Source of the DNA: DATFLL01 sp035267785
GTDB lineage: Bacteria; Pseudomonadota; Gammaproteobacteria; DATFLL01
Assembly: GCA_035267785.1 (NCBI GenBank)
Contig: DATFLL010000053.1
Span: 1 to 23,562, forward strand
Reading direction: 5' to 3'
DNA length: 23,562 nucleotides
The notes below the pieces were generated by a model. It was not told the origin of the DNA, searched no databases, and worked only from the letters and a program-made list of their open reading frames with translations. The position numbers and the translations under genes are program-made. How positions within the stretch are numbered: position 1 is the first letter of the stretch; the number at the start of each line of letters is the position of its first letter. Positions 1 to 6,806 of the stretch are shown in pieces.

Positions 1-35
1 AGCTCGCAGAGACGCGGAGGGCGCAGAGAAGACAT

Positions 36-170
36 GAGTTGGCAGACGTCAGTTTGCAGTCGGCAGCAAGAAGTCTAAATGCTCTTCTCTTTCAGACCAC
101 TGCGGACTGCCAACTGACCACTTCGCCCGAAGGGCGGCCAACTCCGCCCGTACGGCGGCAACCCGCCGTC
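36..170. repeat. Heptad repeat/palindrome module upstream of hrpB
   Basis: The left part reads, on the minus strand, as successive 7-mers of the type CTGCCGA, CTGCAAA, CTGACGT, CTGCCAA. The right part carries the same family on the plus strand (CTGCCAA, CTGACCA) and then GC palindromes: GCCCGAAGGGC near 125, and ACGGCGG/CCGCCGT with a 4-nt loop at 152-169. The same module architecture recurs at 13366-13556, 17383-17606, 17989-18537 and 18943-19360. No gene is seen in bases 1-187. Confidence 0.7.
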
Positions 171-187
171 CTGTATCATGTTCGCCT

Positions 188-2788
188 ATGGCCAGTGCCT
201 TCACCGAACCGCTCCCCATCGACCCGGTCCTCCCGGACCTGATTGATACATTGGCGAGTCACACTCGCGCCGTGCTGCAGGCGCCGCCCGGCGCGGGCAA
301 GACGACGCGGGTGCCCTTGGCGCTGCTGGCCGATGCGCACACGACGGGGTGGCTCGGCGACCGGCGCATCGTCATGCTCGAGCCGCGGCGCCTGGCCGCG
401 CGCGCGGCGGCCCGTCGCATGGCGGCGAGTCTGGGCGAATCGGTCGGACAGACGGTCGGTTACCGCGTGCGCCTGGACAGTCGGGTCGGGCCGGACACGC
501 GCATCGAAGTGGTCACCGAAGGCGTGCTCACTCGCCAGCTGCAAAGTGATGCGGCCCTGGAGGACGTCGGGCTGGTGATCTTCGACGAATTCCACGAGCG
601 AAGTCTGCAGGCTGACCTCGGCCTGGCCCTGGCGCTGGAGAGCCAGGGTGCGCTGCGCCCGGACCTGCGGGTGCTGGTAATGTCGGCGACGCTCGACGGC
701 GAGCGCGTCGCGCACCTGCTCGCCGCGGCGGAAGGCGACGCGCCGGTGTTGACCAGCGAGGGCCGGGCCTTTCCCGTGGACATCCGCTACCAGCCCAGGG
801 CGCGCCGGGGCGAGCCGGCGAGCGGTGCGGGACGCTGCGAACCGGCGCAAGTGGCGCGTGCCGTGCGCGCCGCGCTGGAAGACGAGCCGGGCAGTGCGTT
901 GGTCTTCCTGCCGGGCGTGGGCGAGATCCGACGCGTCGAGTCGCTGCTGCGCGAGGCGCCCCTGCCGGCGGACGTGGAGCTGGCACCGTTGTACGGCGAC
1001 TTGTCGCAGGGCGATCAGGACCGCGCCGTTTCCCCCGCGCCGCCCGGGCGGCGCAAGGTCGTGCTGGCCACCGCGATCGCGGAGACCTCGCTGACCATTG
1101 AGGGCATTCGCATCGTGATCGACGCCGGCTTCATGCGCCGACCGCGCTTCGAGCCCAACAGCGGCATGACGCGACTGGAGACGCTGCGGGTCTCGCGGGC
1201 CTCCGCCGAGCAGCGCTGCGGGCGCGCCGGGCGCCTGGAGCCGGGCGTGTGCTATCGACTCTGGTCCGAACAGACGCAGGCCGCACTGACCCCTTACACC
1301 GCGCCCGAGATACTGGAAGCCGATCTCGCCCCGCTGGCGCTCGAGTTGGCCCACTGGGGCGCGGGCGATCCGAACCAGCTCGCCTGGCTGGACCCGCCCC
1401 CCGCCGCCCACTACGCCCAGGCCCGCGATCTGCTGACGCGACTGGGCGCACTCGATACGGCCGGGCGTATTACCGAACACGGGCGCGCGATGGCTGGACT
1501 GGGTATGCACCCGCGCCTCGCGCACCTCGTGCTCAAGGGTCGCGAGCTCGACGGCGGCATGCTCGGTGCACTGGCCTGCGACCTGGCCGCCCTGCTCAGC
1601 GAACGCGATCCGCGTCGGCGCGGCGGGCCGGGCAGCGAGCGCGACAGTGACGTACACACCCGGCTGGTCGCACTGCGACATGGCGGCAATGGTGCAAGCC
1701 AAATGGATCAGGGCGCACTACAGCGCATTCGTCAGGTCGCCCGCCAGTGGCGCGAGCAATTGAATATCGCACCGGCGCCCCGCGACAACAGCGACCTCGC
1801 CCACGCCGGTCTGCTGCTGGCGCTCGCCTATCCCGATCGCATCGGCCAGCGCCGCTCGGCGTCGACCGGTACCAGCGAACCGCGTTATCGCCTGGCCAAC
1901 GGCCGCGGCGCCATGTTCGCCGCGGCCGAGCCGCTCGCCGCGAGCGAGTACGTCGTCGCCGCGCACCTCGATGCGGGCGCGCGCGAGGCCCGCATATTCC
2001 TCGCCGCGGCGCTCGCGCGCGATGAGCTGCTCGAGCACTTCGCCGAGGCGATCGAGGAATGCAGCTTCGTGAGCTGGGATGAGCGCGAAGAGGCGGTGGT
2101 CGCCCGGCGCCAGCGCCGCCTCGGCGAGCTGGTCCTGGACGACACGGCGCAGGATGCGCCGGAACCCGAAGCCGTCGCCGCGGCCATGGTCGACGGGATT
2201 CGCGGCATGGGACTCGAGTGTCTGCCCTGGAACAAGTCGCTGCGTGCGTGGCGCGAACGGGTCGCCTTTTTGCACCGTGTCGAGGACTCGGGCCGTTTCG
2301 GTCAATGGCCGGACGTCTCCGACGCCGCACTGCTCGACACGTTGGAGACCTGGCTCGGGCCGTATCTCGCCGGCTGCACGCGCCGCGCGCATCTGGCGAA
2401 GGTCGATCTGCGCGCCGCGCTCACCGGCCTGCTCGACTGGCAGCAGCAGCGCGCGCTCGACGAGCTGGCACCGACCCACATCACGGTGCCCACGGGCTCT
2501 CGCATCGCCGTTGACTACAGCGGCGAGGAACCCGTACTCGCGGTCAAGCTCCAGGAGATGTTCGGCGAGCGCGACACGCCGCGCATCAATGGCGGGCGCG
2601 TGCCGGTCCTGCTGCACCTGCTCTCACCGGCGGGCCGGCCCGTGCAGGTCACGCGCGACCTGGCCGGTTTCTGGCAGGGCAGCTACCACGACGTGAAAAA
2701 GGACCTGAAGGGCCGCTATCCCAAACACCCCTGGCCGGACGATCCGTTGAGCGCGACCCCAACCCGCCGCGCCAAACCGCGCGGCTAG
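188..2788 (+). CDS. hrpB: ATP-dependent RNA helicase-like protein HrpB
   Basis: This is an 866-residue DEAH-type superfamily 2 helicase of the HrpB family; its in vivo substrate is poorly known. Visible motifs in order are Walker A (GAGKTT, residues 35-40), DEFH with the following ERS (133-139), SAT (166-168), LATAIAETSLTI (about 293-304) and motif VI QRCGRAGR (342-349). The remaining ~500 residues match the helicase-associated and HrpB-specific C-terminal regions, ending in the typical YPKHPWPDDP segment. The length is normal for the family. The ATG at 188 was chosen because the conserved LPIDPVLPDL start follows directly. No Shine-Dalgarno is visible, and a TATCAT hexamer at 174-179 sits so close that the mRNA could be leaderless. 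The gene stands alone, with only 6 bp to the convergent DUF3617 gene. The long minus-strand frame over the first half is a GC-driven shadow. Confidence 0.95.
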   Translation: MASAFTEPLPIDPVLPDLIDTLASHTRAVLQAPPGAGKTTRVPLALLADAHTTGWLGDRRIVMLEPRRLAARAAARRMAASLGESVGQTVGYRVRLDSRVGPDTRIEVVTEGVLTRQLQSDAALEDVGLVIFDEFHERSLQADLGLALALESQGALRPDLRVLVMSATLDGERVAHLLAAAEGDAPVLTSEGRAFPVDIRYQPRARRGEPASGAGRCEPAQVARAVRAALEDEPGSALVFLPGVGEIRRVESLLREAPLPADVELAPLYGDLSQGDQDRAVSPAPPGRRKVVLATAIAETSLTIEGIRIVIDAGFMRRPRFEPNSGMTRLETLRVSRASAEQRCGRAGRLEPGVCYRLWSEQTQAALTPYTAPEILEADLAPLALELAHWGAGDPNQLAWLDPPPAAHYAQARDLLTRLGALDTAGRITEHGRAMAGLGMHPRLAHLVLKGRELDGGMLGALACDLAALLSERDPRRRGGPGSERDSDVHTRLVALRHGGNGASQMDQGALQRIRQVARQWREQLNIAPAPRDNSDLAHAGLLLALAYPDRIGQRRSASTGTSEPRYRLANGRGAMFAAAEPLAASEYVVAAHLDAGAREARIFLAAALARDELLEHFAEAIEECSFVSWDEREEAVVARRQRRLGELVLDDTAQDAPEPEAVAAAMVDGIRGMGLECLPWNKSLRAWRERVAFLHRVEDSGRFGQWPDVSDAALLDTLETWLGPYLAGCTRRAHLAKVDLRAALTGLLDWQQQRALDELAPTHITVPTGSRIAVDYSGEEPVLAVKLQEMFGERDTPRINGGRVPVLLHLLSPAGRPVQVTRDLAGFWQGSYHDVKKDLKGRYPKHPWPDDPLSATPTRRAKPRG

Positions 2789-2794
2789 CAGGGC

Positions 2795-3238
2795 TCATTT
2801 CGGGCAGGCGGCGCTGAGCCAGTGGCCGTGGGTCTCGATGTTCATTTTCATTTGCCGGCCGTTGGCCTGCATGACCATGTGAATGACGCCGTGCATGTGC
2901 TTGGAGTCGACGAACGTCGTCGTGCCCTTGCCGGTCATGTGACCGCCCTGGTTGTCGCACTGCATTTCCCAGCTGGCCGATCGCTCCTCGACCTTCACGT
3001 TCGTGAACTTGCAGTCCTGACTCTTGTTCGCCTGCAGCCGGCTCCAGGGATGCTCAATCTGCTCTTTGCTCAGGCAGCTTCGATGCGTCTGCACCGGCGG
3101 TGTGAACGGCATCCCTACCATCTCTGTCTTGGCGGTGGTCTCCCACAGTCCCGGTTCGAGTGTGGTGCCACCGGCTTCGGCGGCCAGAGGCGCCGCGAGC
3201 AGGCACGCGATGACGGCGTAACTTGGCAGGGTTCGCAT
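2795..3238 (-). CDS. DUF3617-type exported protein
   Basis: The 147-residue product begins with a clear signal peptide (hydrophobic core ending AAPLAAEAGG, residues ~5-23), so it is predicted to be periplasmic. The mature part has the DUF3617 look: LEPGLWETTAKTEMVG near the start, a CLSKEQ segment, then C..F and W.MQC stretches and a short C-terminal Cys. The four mature cysteines could form disulfides. The family has no established function. The ATG at 3238 is preferred to the TTG one codon earlier because GGGAGAA lies 7 nt upstream. It is convergent with hrpB and divergent from the small exported protein at 3566. Confidence 0.85.
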   Translation of the reverse strand: MRTLPSYAVIACLLAAPLAAEAGGTTLEPGLWETTAKTEMVGMPFTPPVQTHRSCLSKEQIEHPWSRLQANKSQDCKFTNVKVEERSASWEMQCDNQGGHMTGKGTTTFVDSKHMHGVIHMVMQANGRQMKMNIETHGHWLSAACPK

Positions 3239-3565
3239 CAATGTTCTCCCAACGGCTGGTCTATGGGTTCGGTCGTCAGACGGCGCAGGGTCGCGCCTAT
3301 CGATGCTAGAGCTTTTGCACGTCGGGTGCCAGCCGGAGCTCGTATCCGAAAACGCGTTTCGATTTCGAAATTATTTCGCGAACGCACGCGCCGACACTCA
3401 CCCAGAATACCGTAACATATTGAAATAACTATTGTTTACTCGTTGGCACATGGCTTGCTCTGACATTCCGTGCACAGGCGCCGCTGCCGGCACGACGGGC
3501 CGATGGCCCGGCTGCTCGACAACGCCGCGGCGCTCTCCGATCAACCATTACCAGGAGATTGAACC
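3239..3565. promoter_or_regulatory. Divergent intergenic region with TTTCG/CGAAA palindromes
   Basis: This 327-bp gap lies between two divergent exported-protein genes. At 3347-3378 there is an AT-rich cluster of overlapping inverted repeats: CGAAA-N5-TTTCG (3347-3361), ATTTCGAAAT (3362-3371) and CGAAAT-T-ATTTCG (3366-3378). A related CGAAAT-A-ATTTCA occurs at 16802-16814, upstream of the large secreted-protein cluster. I read these as candidate operators for an unknown regulator. No convincing sigma-70 promoter could be fixed on either strand. Confidence 0.4.
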
Positions 3566-3937
3566 ATGCGTATTGCCAACAAGCTGACTCTGGCCCGCGG
3601 CGGCATCGTAACCCTGCTGACCGTCGCCTCACTCACGCTCGGCGTGGGCGTCGCCCAGGCCGACAGGAACATACCCGCGCGCTCCAAGGCCGCTATTCGA
3701 AACGCCCAGAAGAAACAGGAGGCCAACGGAGGGCACAGCATCGAGGTCATCTGCGAGGGCAAGGTCTCGAAGACTGGAAGTTGTGGCGGCGGCTATACGA
3801 CCTACAGCCACGGCATCCCCATCATGCACGGAGGGGCACCCGGCGGCGCAAACCCGGGGAGTGGCGGGCAGTCGTCGGTGAAAAGCCACAACCGGGCGCG
3901 GCATAACCTGTTTCCCCGCCGGTCCATCCGGCGCTAA
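3566..3937 (+). CDS. Small exported basic protein, unknown function
   Basis: This 123-residue product is not recognised. It has an N-terminal signal peptide (MRIANKLTLARG, then a hydrophobic stretch ending VGVAQADRN), so export is predicted. The mature part is basic and low in hydrophobics: a Lys/Arg/Gln helix (residues ~38-53), one ICEGKV...GSCGGGY segment with two cysteines about 13 apart, a Gly-rich middle (HGGAPGGANPGSGG) and an Arg-rich tail (RRSIRR). The start has a good site, AGGAG, about 10 nt upstream. It is followed by a large hairpin and the convergent gpmA. It is probably real, given the SD, signal peptide and clean boundaries. Confidence 0.65.
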   Translation: MRIANKLTLARGGIVTLLTVASLTLGVGVAQADRNIPARSKAAIRNAQKKQEANGGHSIEVICEGKVSKTGSCGGGYTTYSHGIPIMHGGAPGGANPGSGGQSSVKSHNRARHNLFPRRSIRR

Positions 3938-3956
3938 CGCATTCCACCACCCGTTG

Positions 3957-3987
3957 GCCGCCGCTCGCCGTCATGGCGAGTGGCGGC
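3957..3987. terminator. Bidirectional hairpin between convergent genes
   Basis: A 13-bp stem with one G-T wobble (GCCGCCGCTCGCC against GGCGAGTGGCGGC) and a 5-nt loop GTCAT sits between the convergent 3566 gene and gpmA. There is no T-tract on either strand, so it may act as a transcript-end stabiliser rather than an efficient intrinsic terminator. Confidence 0.5.
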
Positions 3988-4025
3988 AATCCGAAATAAC
4001 CATCTATATGGTATAAGCCCTTGCC

Positions 4026-4769
4026 TCAGGCGTGCGCCTGATGGGCGACCGCACTCTGGGCCGCCTCCACCGTCGCCTCGTCGGCGAGATAACGATGACC
4101 GCGCACGGCGAGCTGATCGTCGAACTCGTAGACCAGCGGTATGCCGGTGGGAATATTGAGCTTGGGGATCTCCTCGTCCGAAACCCCGTCGAGATGTTTG
4201 ACCAGCGCGCGCAGCGAGTTGCCGTGGGCAACGATGATGATTCGCTCGCCGCTGCGCAGACGCGGCACGATGCACTCCTCCCAGCACTGCAGGGTGCGCA
4301 CCATGGTGTCGGCCAGCGACTCGGTGCGCGGCAGCAGCGCGGGGTCGAGCCCGGCGTAGCGGCGGTCGTTGTGCGGGACCCGCTCGTCGTCGGGTTCCAG
4401 CTCGGGCGGGCGCACGCTAAAGCCGCGGCGCCACTGATGCACCTGTTCCTCGCCGTAGCGCTGTGCGGTCTCGGCCTTGTTCAAACCCTGCAGCGCCCCG
4501 TAGTGACGCTCGTTCAGACGCCAGTCCTTGATCACCGGCAGCCACATCAGATCCATGTCGTCCTGCACGATCCACAGCGTGCGAATGGCGCGCTTGAGTA
4601 CCGAGGTGTAGGCGCAGTCGAAGGTATAGCCCTCCTCGCCGAGCGCGTGCGCGGCGTAGTGGGCCTCGTCGATGCCCGAACGGGCGAGGTCCACATCGGT
4701 CCAGCCGGTGAAACGGTTCTCCATGTTCCAGGTGCTTTGGCCGTGACGCAGCAAGACGAGTTTGATCAT
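4026..4769 (-). CDS. gpmA: 2,3-bisphosphoglycerate-dependent phosphoglycerate mutase
   Basis: This 247-residue cytosolic glycolytic enzyme interconverts 3- and 2-phosphoglycerate. The phosphohistidine motif LLRHGQS is at residues 6-12 (His9), followed by NRFTGW at 18-23. Glu87 is in ERHYGALQG, and the second catalytic His182 is in VAHGNSLRAL. Length and motif order match dPGM/GpmA rather than the short PhoE-like phosphatases. The open frame extends 38 codons further upstream, but the ATG at 4769 is right: CGGAGGT lies just before it and the family starts at MxKLVLLRHG. It seems monocistronic; the fasciclin gene upstream on the same strand has its own terminator. Confidence 0.97.
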   Translation of the reverse strand: MIKLVLLRHGQSTWNMENRFTGWTDVDLARSGIDEAHYAAHALGEEGYTFDCAYTSVLKRAIRTLWIVQDDMDLMWLPVIKDWRLNERHYGALQGLNKAETAQRYGEEQVHQWRRGFSVRPPELEPDDERVPHNDRRYAGLDPALLPRTESLADTMVRTLQCWEECIVPRLRSGERIIIVAHGNSLRALVKHLDGVSDEEIPKLNIPTGIPLVYEFDDQLAVRGHRYLADEATVEAAQSAVAHQAHA

Positions 4770-4945
4770 GGCGACCTCCGAAATGTGGCGCCGGACAATG
4801 CAGGCAGTGCGGACCGGCAGGGAGCGAGCTTGCGCGCGCGCCCTACCTAGGCAGACAACGCCGCCTCTGGATTGTTCGCGCACGACTTTCCCTGGCGTTT
4901 CCTTTTGAAAGTCTAGACCAATAACACGAGGCGACCGTCACGGAC

Positions 4946-4975
4946 AAAAAAAGCGGCCGGGAGGGGGCCCGGCCG
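4946..4975 (-). terminator. Intrinsic terminator of the fasciclin gene
   Basis: Read on the minus strand, a stem CGGCCGGG/CCCGGCCG with a 6-nt loop is followed by C and seven T (plus-strand A-run 4946-4952). It lies about 80 nt past the fasciclin stop and ahead of gpmA, so it should insulate the two transcripts. Confidence 0.85.
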
Positions 4976-5053
4976 AAAGGGGAAGGAGTCGCATGGGGAC
5001 TCCTTACAGGGAGCAGGTCCGTCCGCTCAGCAACAATCGCCCAGTTGGGTCGA

Positions 5054-5590
5054 TCAGTCAGGGAGAATCACGCGGTCGATCACGTGGATGACGCCGTTGC
5101 TGGCAAGGATATCGGTCTTGATGACGTTGGCGTCATCGACCATCACCCCGTCCGCCACCGCGATGCGAATCGACTGGCCCTCGACGGTCTTGGCCGAGCT
5201 CAGATTCACCACCTGCGCGGAGGTGACCCGGCCGGGGACGACGTGGTAGGTCAGCACCTTGGTCAGGGCCGCCTTGTCCTTGAGCAGGGCCTCGAGCTGG
5301 CCCGGCGGCAGCTTGGCAAACGCCTCGTCGGTTGGGGCGAATACCGTGAACGGACCGTCGCCCTTCAGGGTGTCGACCAGACCGGCTGCCTTCACCGCCG
5401 CAACCAGGGTGTTGAAGCTGCCGGCGGATGCGGCGGTATCGACGATGTCCTTCTGCGCATGCTTGCCGTAGCTGCCGGCGCTGGCACCGGAGGCCACCGC
5501 GAACAAGACCAGGGCAAGAAACGCGTAGGCAAAGTTGGCGAACCACGCCGGGCGGGCCGGCAGCGCCAATGACTGGGAACGGGTCTTCAT
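5054..5590 (-). CDS. Exported fasciclin (FAS1) domain protein
   Basis: The 178-residue product has an N-terminal hydrophobic signal (residues ~18-38, ending GASAGS) followed by a single FAS1 domain. Both conserved FAS1 boxes are present: H1 as FTVFAPTDEAFAKLP (around 81-95) and H2 as SNGVIHVIDRVILP at the end, with the intervening YHVVPG. FAS1 domains mediate adhesion or surface interactions; bacterial single-domain versions are periplasmic or secreted with mostly unknown roles. The start has AGGAGG at a normal distance. The gene is divergent from the cobalamin-binding MerR regulator and its promoter is covered by paired operators, so it is probably that regulator's target. Confidence 0.92.
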   Translation of the reverse strand: MKTRSQSLALPARPAWFANFAYAFLALVLFAVASGASAGSYGKHAQKDIVDTAASAGSFNTLVAAVKAAGLVDTLKGDGPFTVFAPTDEAFAKLPPGQLEALLKDKAALTKVLTYHVVPGRVTSAQVVNLSSAKTVEGQSIRIAVADGVMVDDANVIKTDILASNGVIHVIDRVILPD

Positions 5591-5621
5591 GGCTTGGATC
5601 CTCCTATGGATCGTTGGGTAA

Positions 5622-5685
5622 TGTCTTAACCGTGTCTAGGACATTAACGAAACGAAAAGAAAATGTCAAGTGTTTGTCCTGGACA
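5622..5685. promoter_or_regulatory. Paired CarH/LitR-type operators over divergent promoters
   Basis: Two copies of a 22-bp element, TGTC-N7-TGTC-N2-GGACA, lie at 5622-5643 and 5664-5685. Inside each, the TGTC units are 11 bp apart, and the second forms a near-palindrome with GGACA (TGTCTAGGACA, TGTCCTGGACA). The copies are 42 bp apart, about four helical turns. The right copy covers the regulator's -35. A TTGACA at 5664-5669 on the minus strand, with TAATGT 17 bp further on at 5641-5646, is a plausible fasciclin promoter overlapping both copies. Tandem 11-bp repeats are the known binding mode of CarH. Confidence 0.65.
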
Positions 5686-5707
5686 ATTAGAGACGGTCGG
5701 GTATAAT
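5680..5707 (+). promoter_or_regulatory. Sigma-70 promoter of the MerR/B12 regulator gene
   Basis: TGGACA (5680-5685, 5 of 6 to consensus) and a perfect TATAAT (5702-5707) are separated by 16 bp. The expected start of transcription is at or next to A5715, the first base of the ATG, so the mRNA is predicted to be leaderless; no Shine-Dalgarno is present. The -35 is inside the right-hand operator, which implies autorepression. Confidence 0.7.
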
Positions 5708-5714
5708 TCAGCCT

Positions 5715-6668
5715 ATGTCAGAGAATTCCTCCCAACACGACCTCCCCCGCCACCCGATCCAGGTGGTTGCGCGCCGCACCGGGCTGAGCGCGGACGTCAT
5801 CCGGGTCTGGGAGCGGCGCTACGGCGCGGTCAATCCGGAGCGCGCCCCGGCCGGCCGGCGCCTGTACTCGGACAACGACATCGAGCGCCTGGCCCTGCTG
5901 CGCCAGGTGACCCAGGCCGGACGCCGCATCGGCGACGTGGCCGGCCTGGCGCACGCCGAGCTGGAGGCGCTGGCTGCCGAGGACCGCGCAGCCCAGGCTG
6001 CCGAGGTGGGGGCATTACCGGCCAATGCCGAGGCGAGCGCTCACTTACAGGAGGCGCTCGATGCTGTGCGGAATATGGACTCGCTCCGCCTGCAGGCGGC
6101 GCTCAGCCAAGCTGCCGCCGCATTCAGCCAACCCGTGCTGGTCGAGCAGATCGTGGTCCCATTGCTCAGGGCCATCGGCCAAAGCTGGCAGGACGGCACG
6201 ATTCGGGTTTGCCATGAGCACCTGGCCAGCGCCGTGCTGCGCGCCTTCCTGGACGCCCAGCGTGCCACCGCCAATATGGACGGCAGCGGGCCGACGCTGC
6301 TGATCGCCACCCCCACCGGTCAGGGCCACGAACTCGGCGCGCTGCTGGTGGCCCTCACCGCAGCCACCGACGGTTGGAATACCGTCTATCTGGGCGCCAA
6401 CACGCCGGCAGCCGACATCGCGGCCGCCGCCGCACGCACGCGGGCGCGCGCCGTGTCGCTGACCATCAGCTACCCCGGCGACGATCCGCGCCTGGCCGAG
6501 GAGCTGCGCACCCTTGCCCGCCAACTCCCCAACACCACCACCCTGCTGGCCGGCGGTCGCGCCGCCTCGGCCTACGCCAGCGTGCTCGAGGAGATCGGAG
6601 CGCGGCGCGGTGAGTCCCTGGCCGATCTGCGCGCCCTGCTCGACTCGCTGCGCGCCGCCGCTGCATGA
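5715..6668 (+). CDS. MerR-family regulator with cobalamin-binding domain (CarH/LitR type)
   Basis: This 317-residue regulator has an N-terminal MerR winged-helix domain (about 12-80, with VARRTGLSADVIRVWERRYG), a four-helix cap domain (about 105-185) and a Rossmann-type B12-binding domain (about 193-315). The CarH signature W-x9-EH is intact: W158, E168, H169. The lower-ligand region reads GQGHELG, giving His205 and Gly208, but the usual acidic residue two before His is Gln203. In this family adenosylcobalamin drives DNA-binding oligomers in the dark and light breaks them, inducing target genes. It is divergent from the fasciclin gene with two operator copies between them. The start at 5715 is the only one that keeps the HTH complete. 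That light is the signal here is inferred from the family. Confidence 0.92.
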   Translation: MSENSSQHDLPRHPIQVVARRTGLSADVIRVWERRYGAVNPERAPAGRRLYSDNDIERLALLRQVTQAGRRIGDVAGLAHAELEALAAEDRAAQAAEVGALPANAEASAHLQEALDAVRNMDSLRLQAALSQAAAAFSQPVLVEQIVVPLLRAIGQSWQDGTIRVCHEHLASAVLRAFLDAQRATANMDGSGPTLLIATPTGQGHELGALLVALTAATDGWNTVYLGANTPAADIAAAAARTRARAVSLTISYPGDDPRLAEELRTLARQLPNTTTLLAGGRAASAYASVLEEIGARRGESLADLRALLDSLRAAAA

Positions 6669-6676
6669 AATATTCC

Positions 6677-6703
6677 TCAAGTCTCAAGCACTTCTGCCGT
6701 TAA
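6677..6703 (+). promoter_or_regulatory. Sigma-28 (FliA) type promoter
   Basis: TCAAGTCT at 6677-6684, 11 bp, then GCCGTTAA at 6696-6703. The enteric FliA consensus is TAAAGTTT-N11-GCCGATAA (6/8 and 7/8 matches), and the Pseudomonas version begins TCAAG, as here. It starts 9 bp after the regulator stop codon and about 100 bp before the GGDEF-EAL gene, in the right orientation. Confidence 0.65.
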
Positions 6704-6806
6704 TTCGGAAAAGGACGCCACGGAACCGGCGCTGTCCGTGCCGGACCGGAACGCTGTCGCCGGGACCCCTGCACCTCGAGTCATTTCCTAAATTGAACGG
6801 GTAACG

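Noticed and set aside
176..1702. A 508-codon minus-strand open frame
   Set aside because: It is antisense to hrpB motifs, with Arg/Gln/Ala-rich text typical of shadow frames.
4770..4883. Longer N-terminus for gpmA
   Set aside because: The family begins at MIKLVLLRHG, and the ATG at 4769 has a strong ribosome site.
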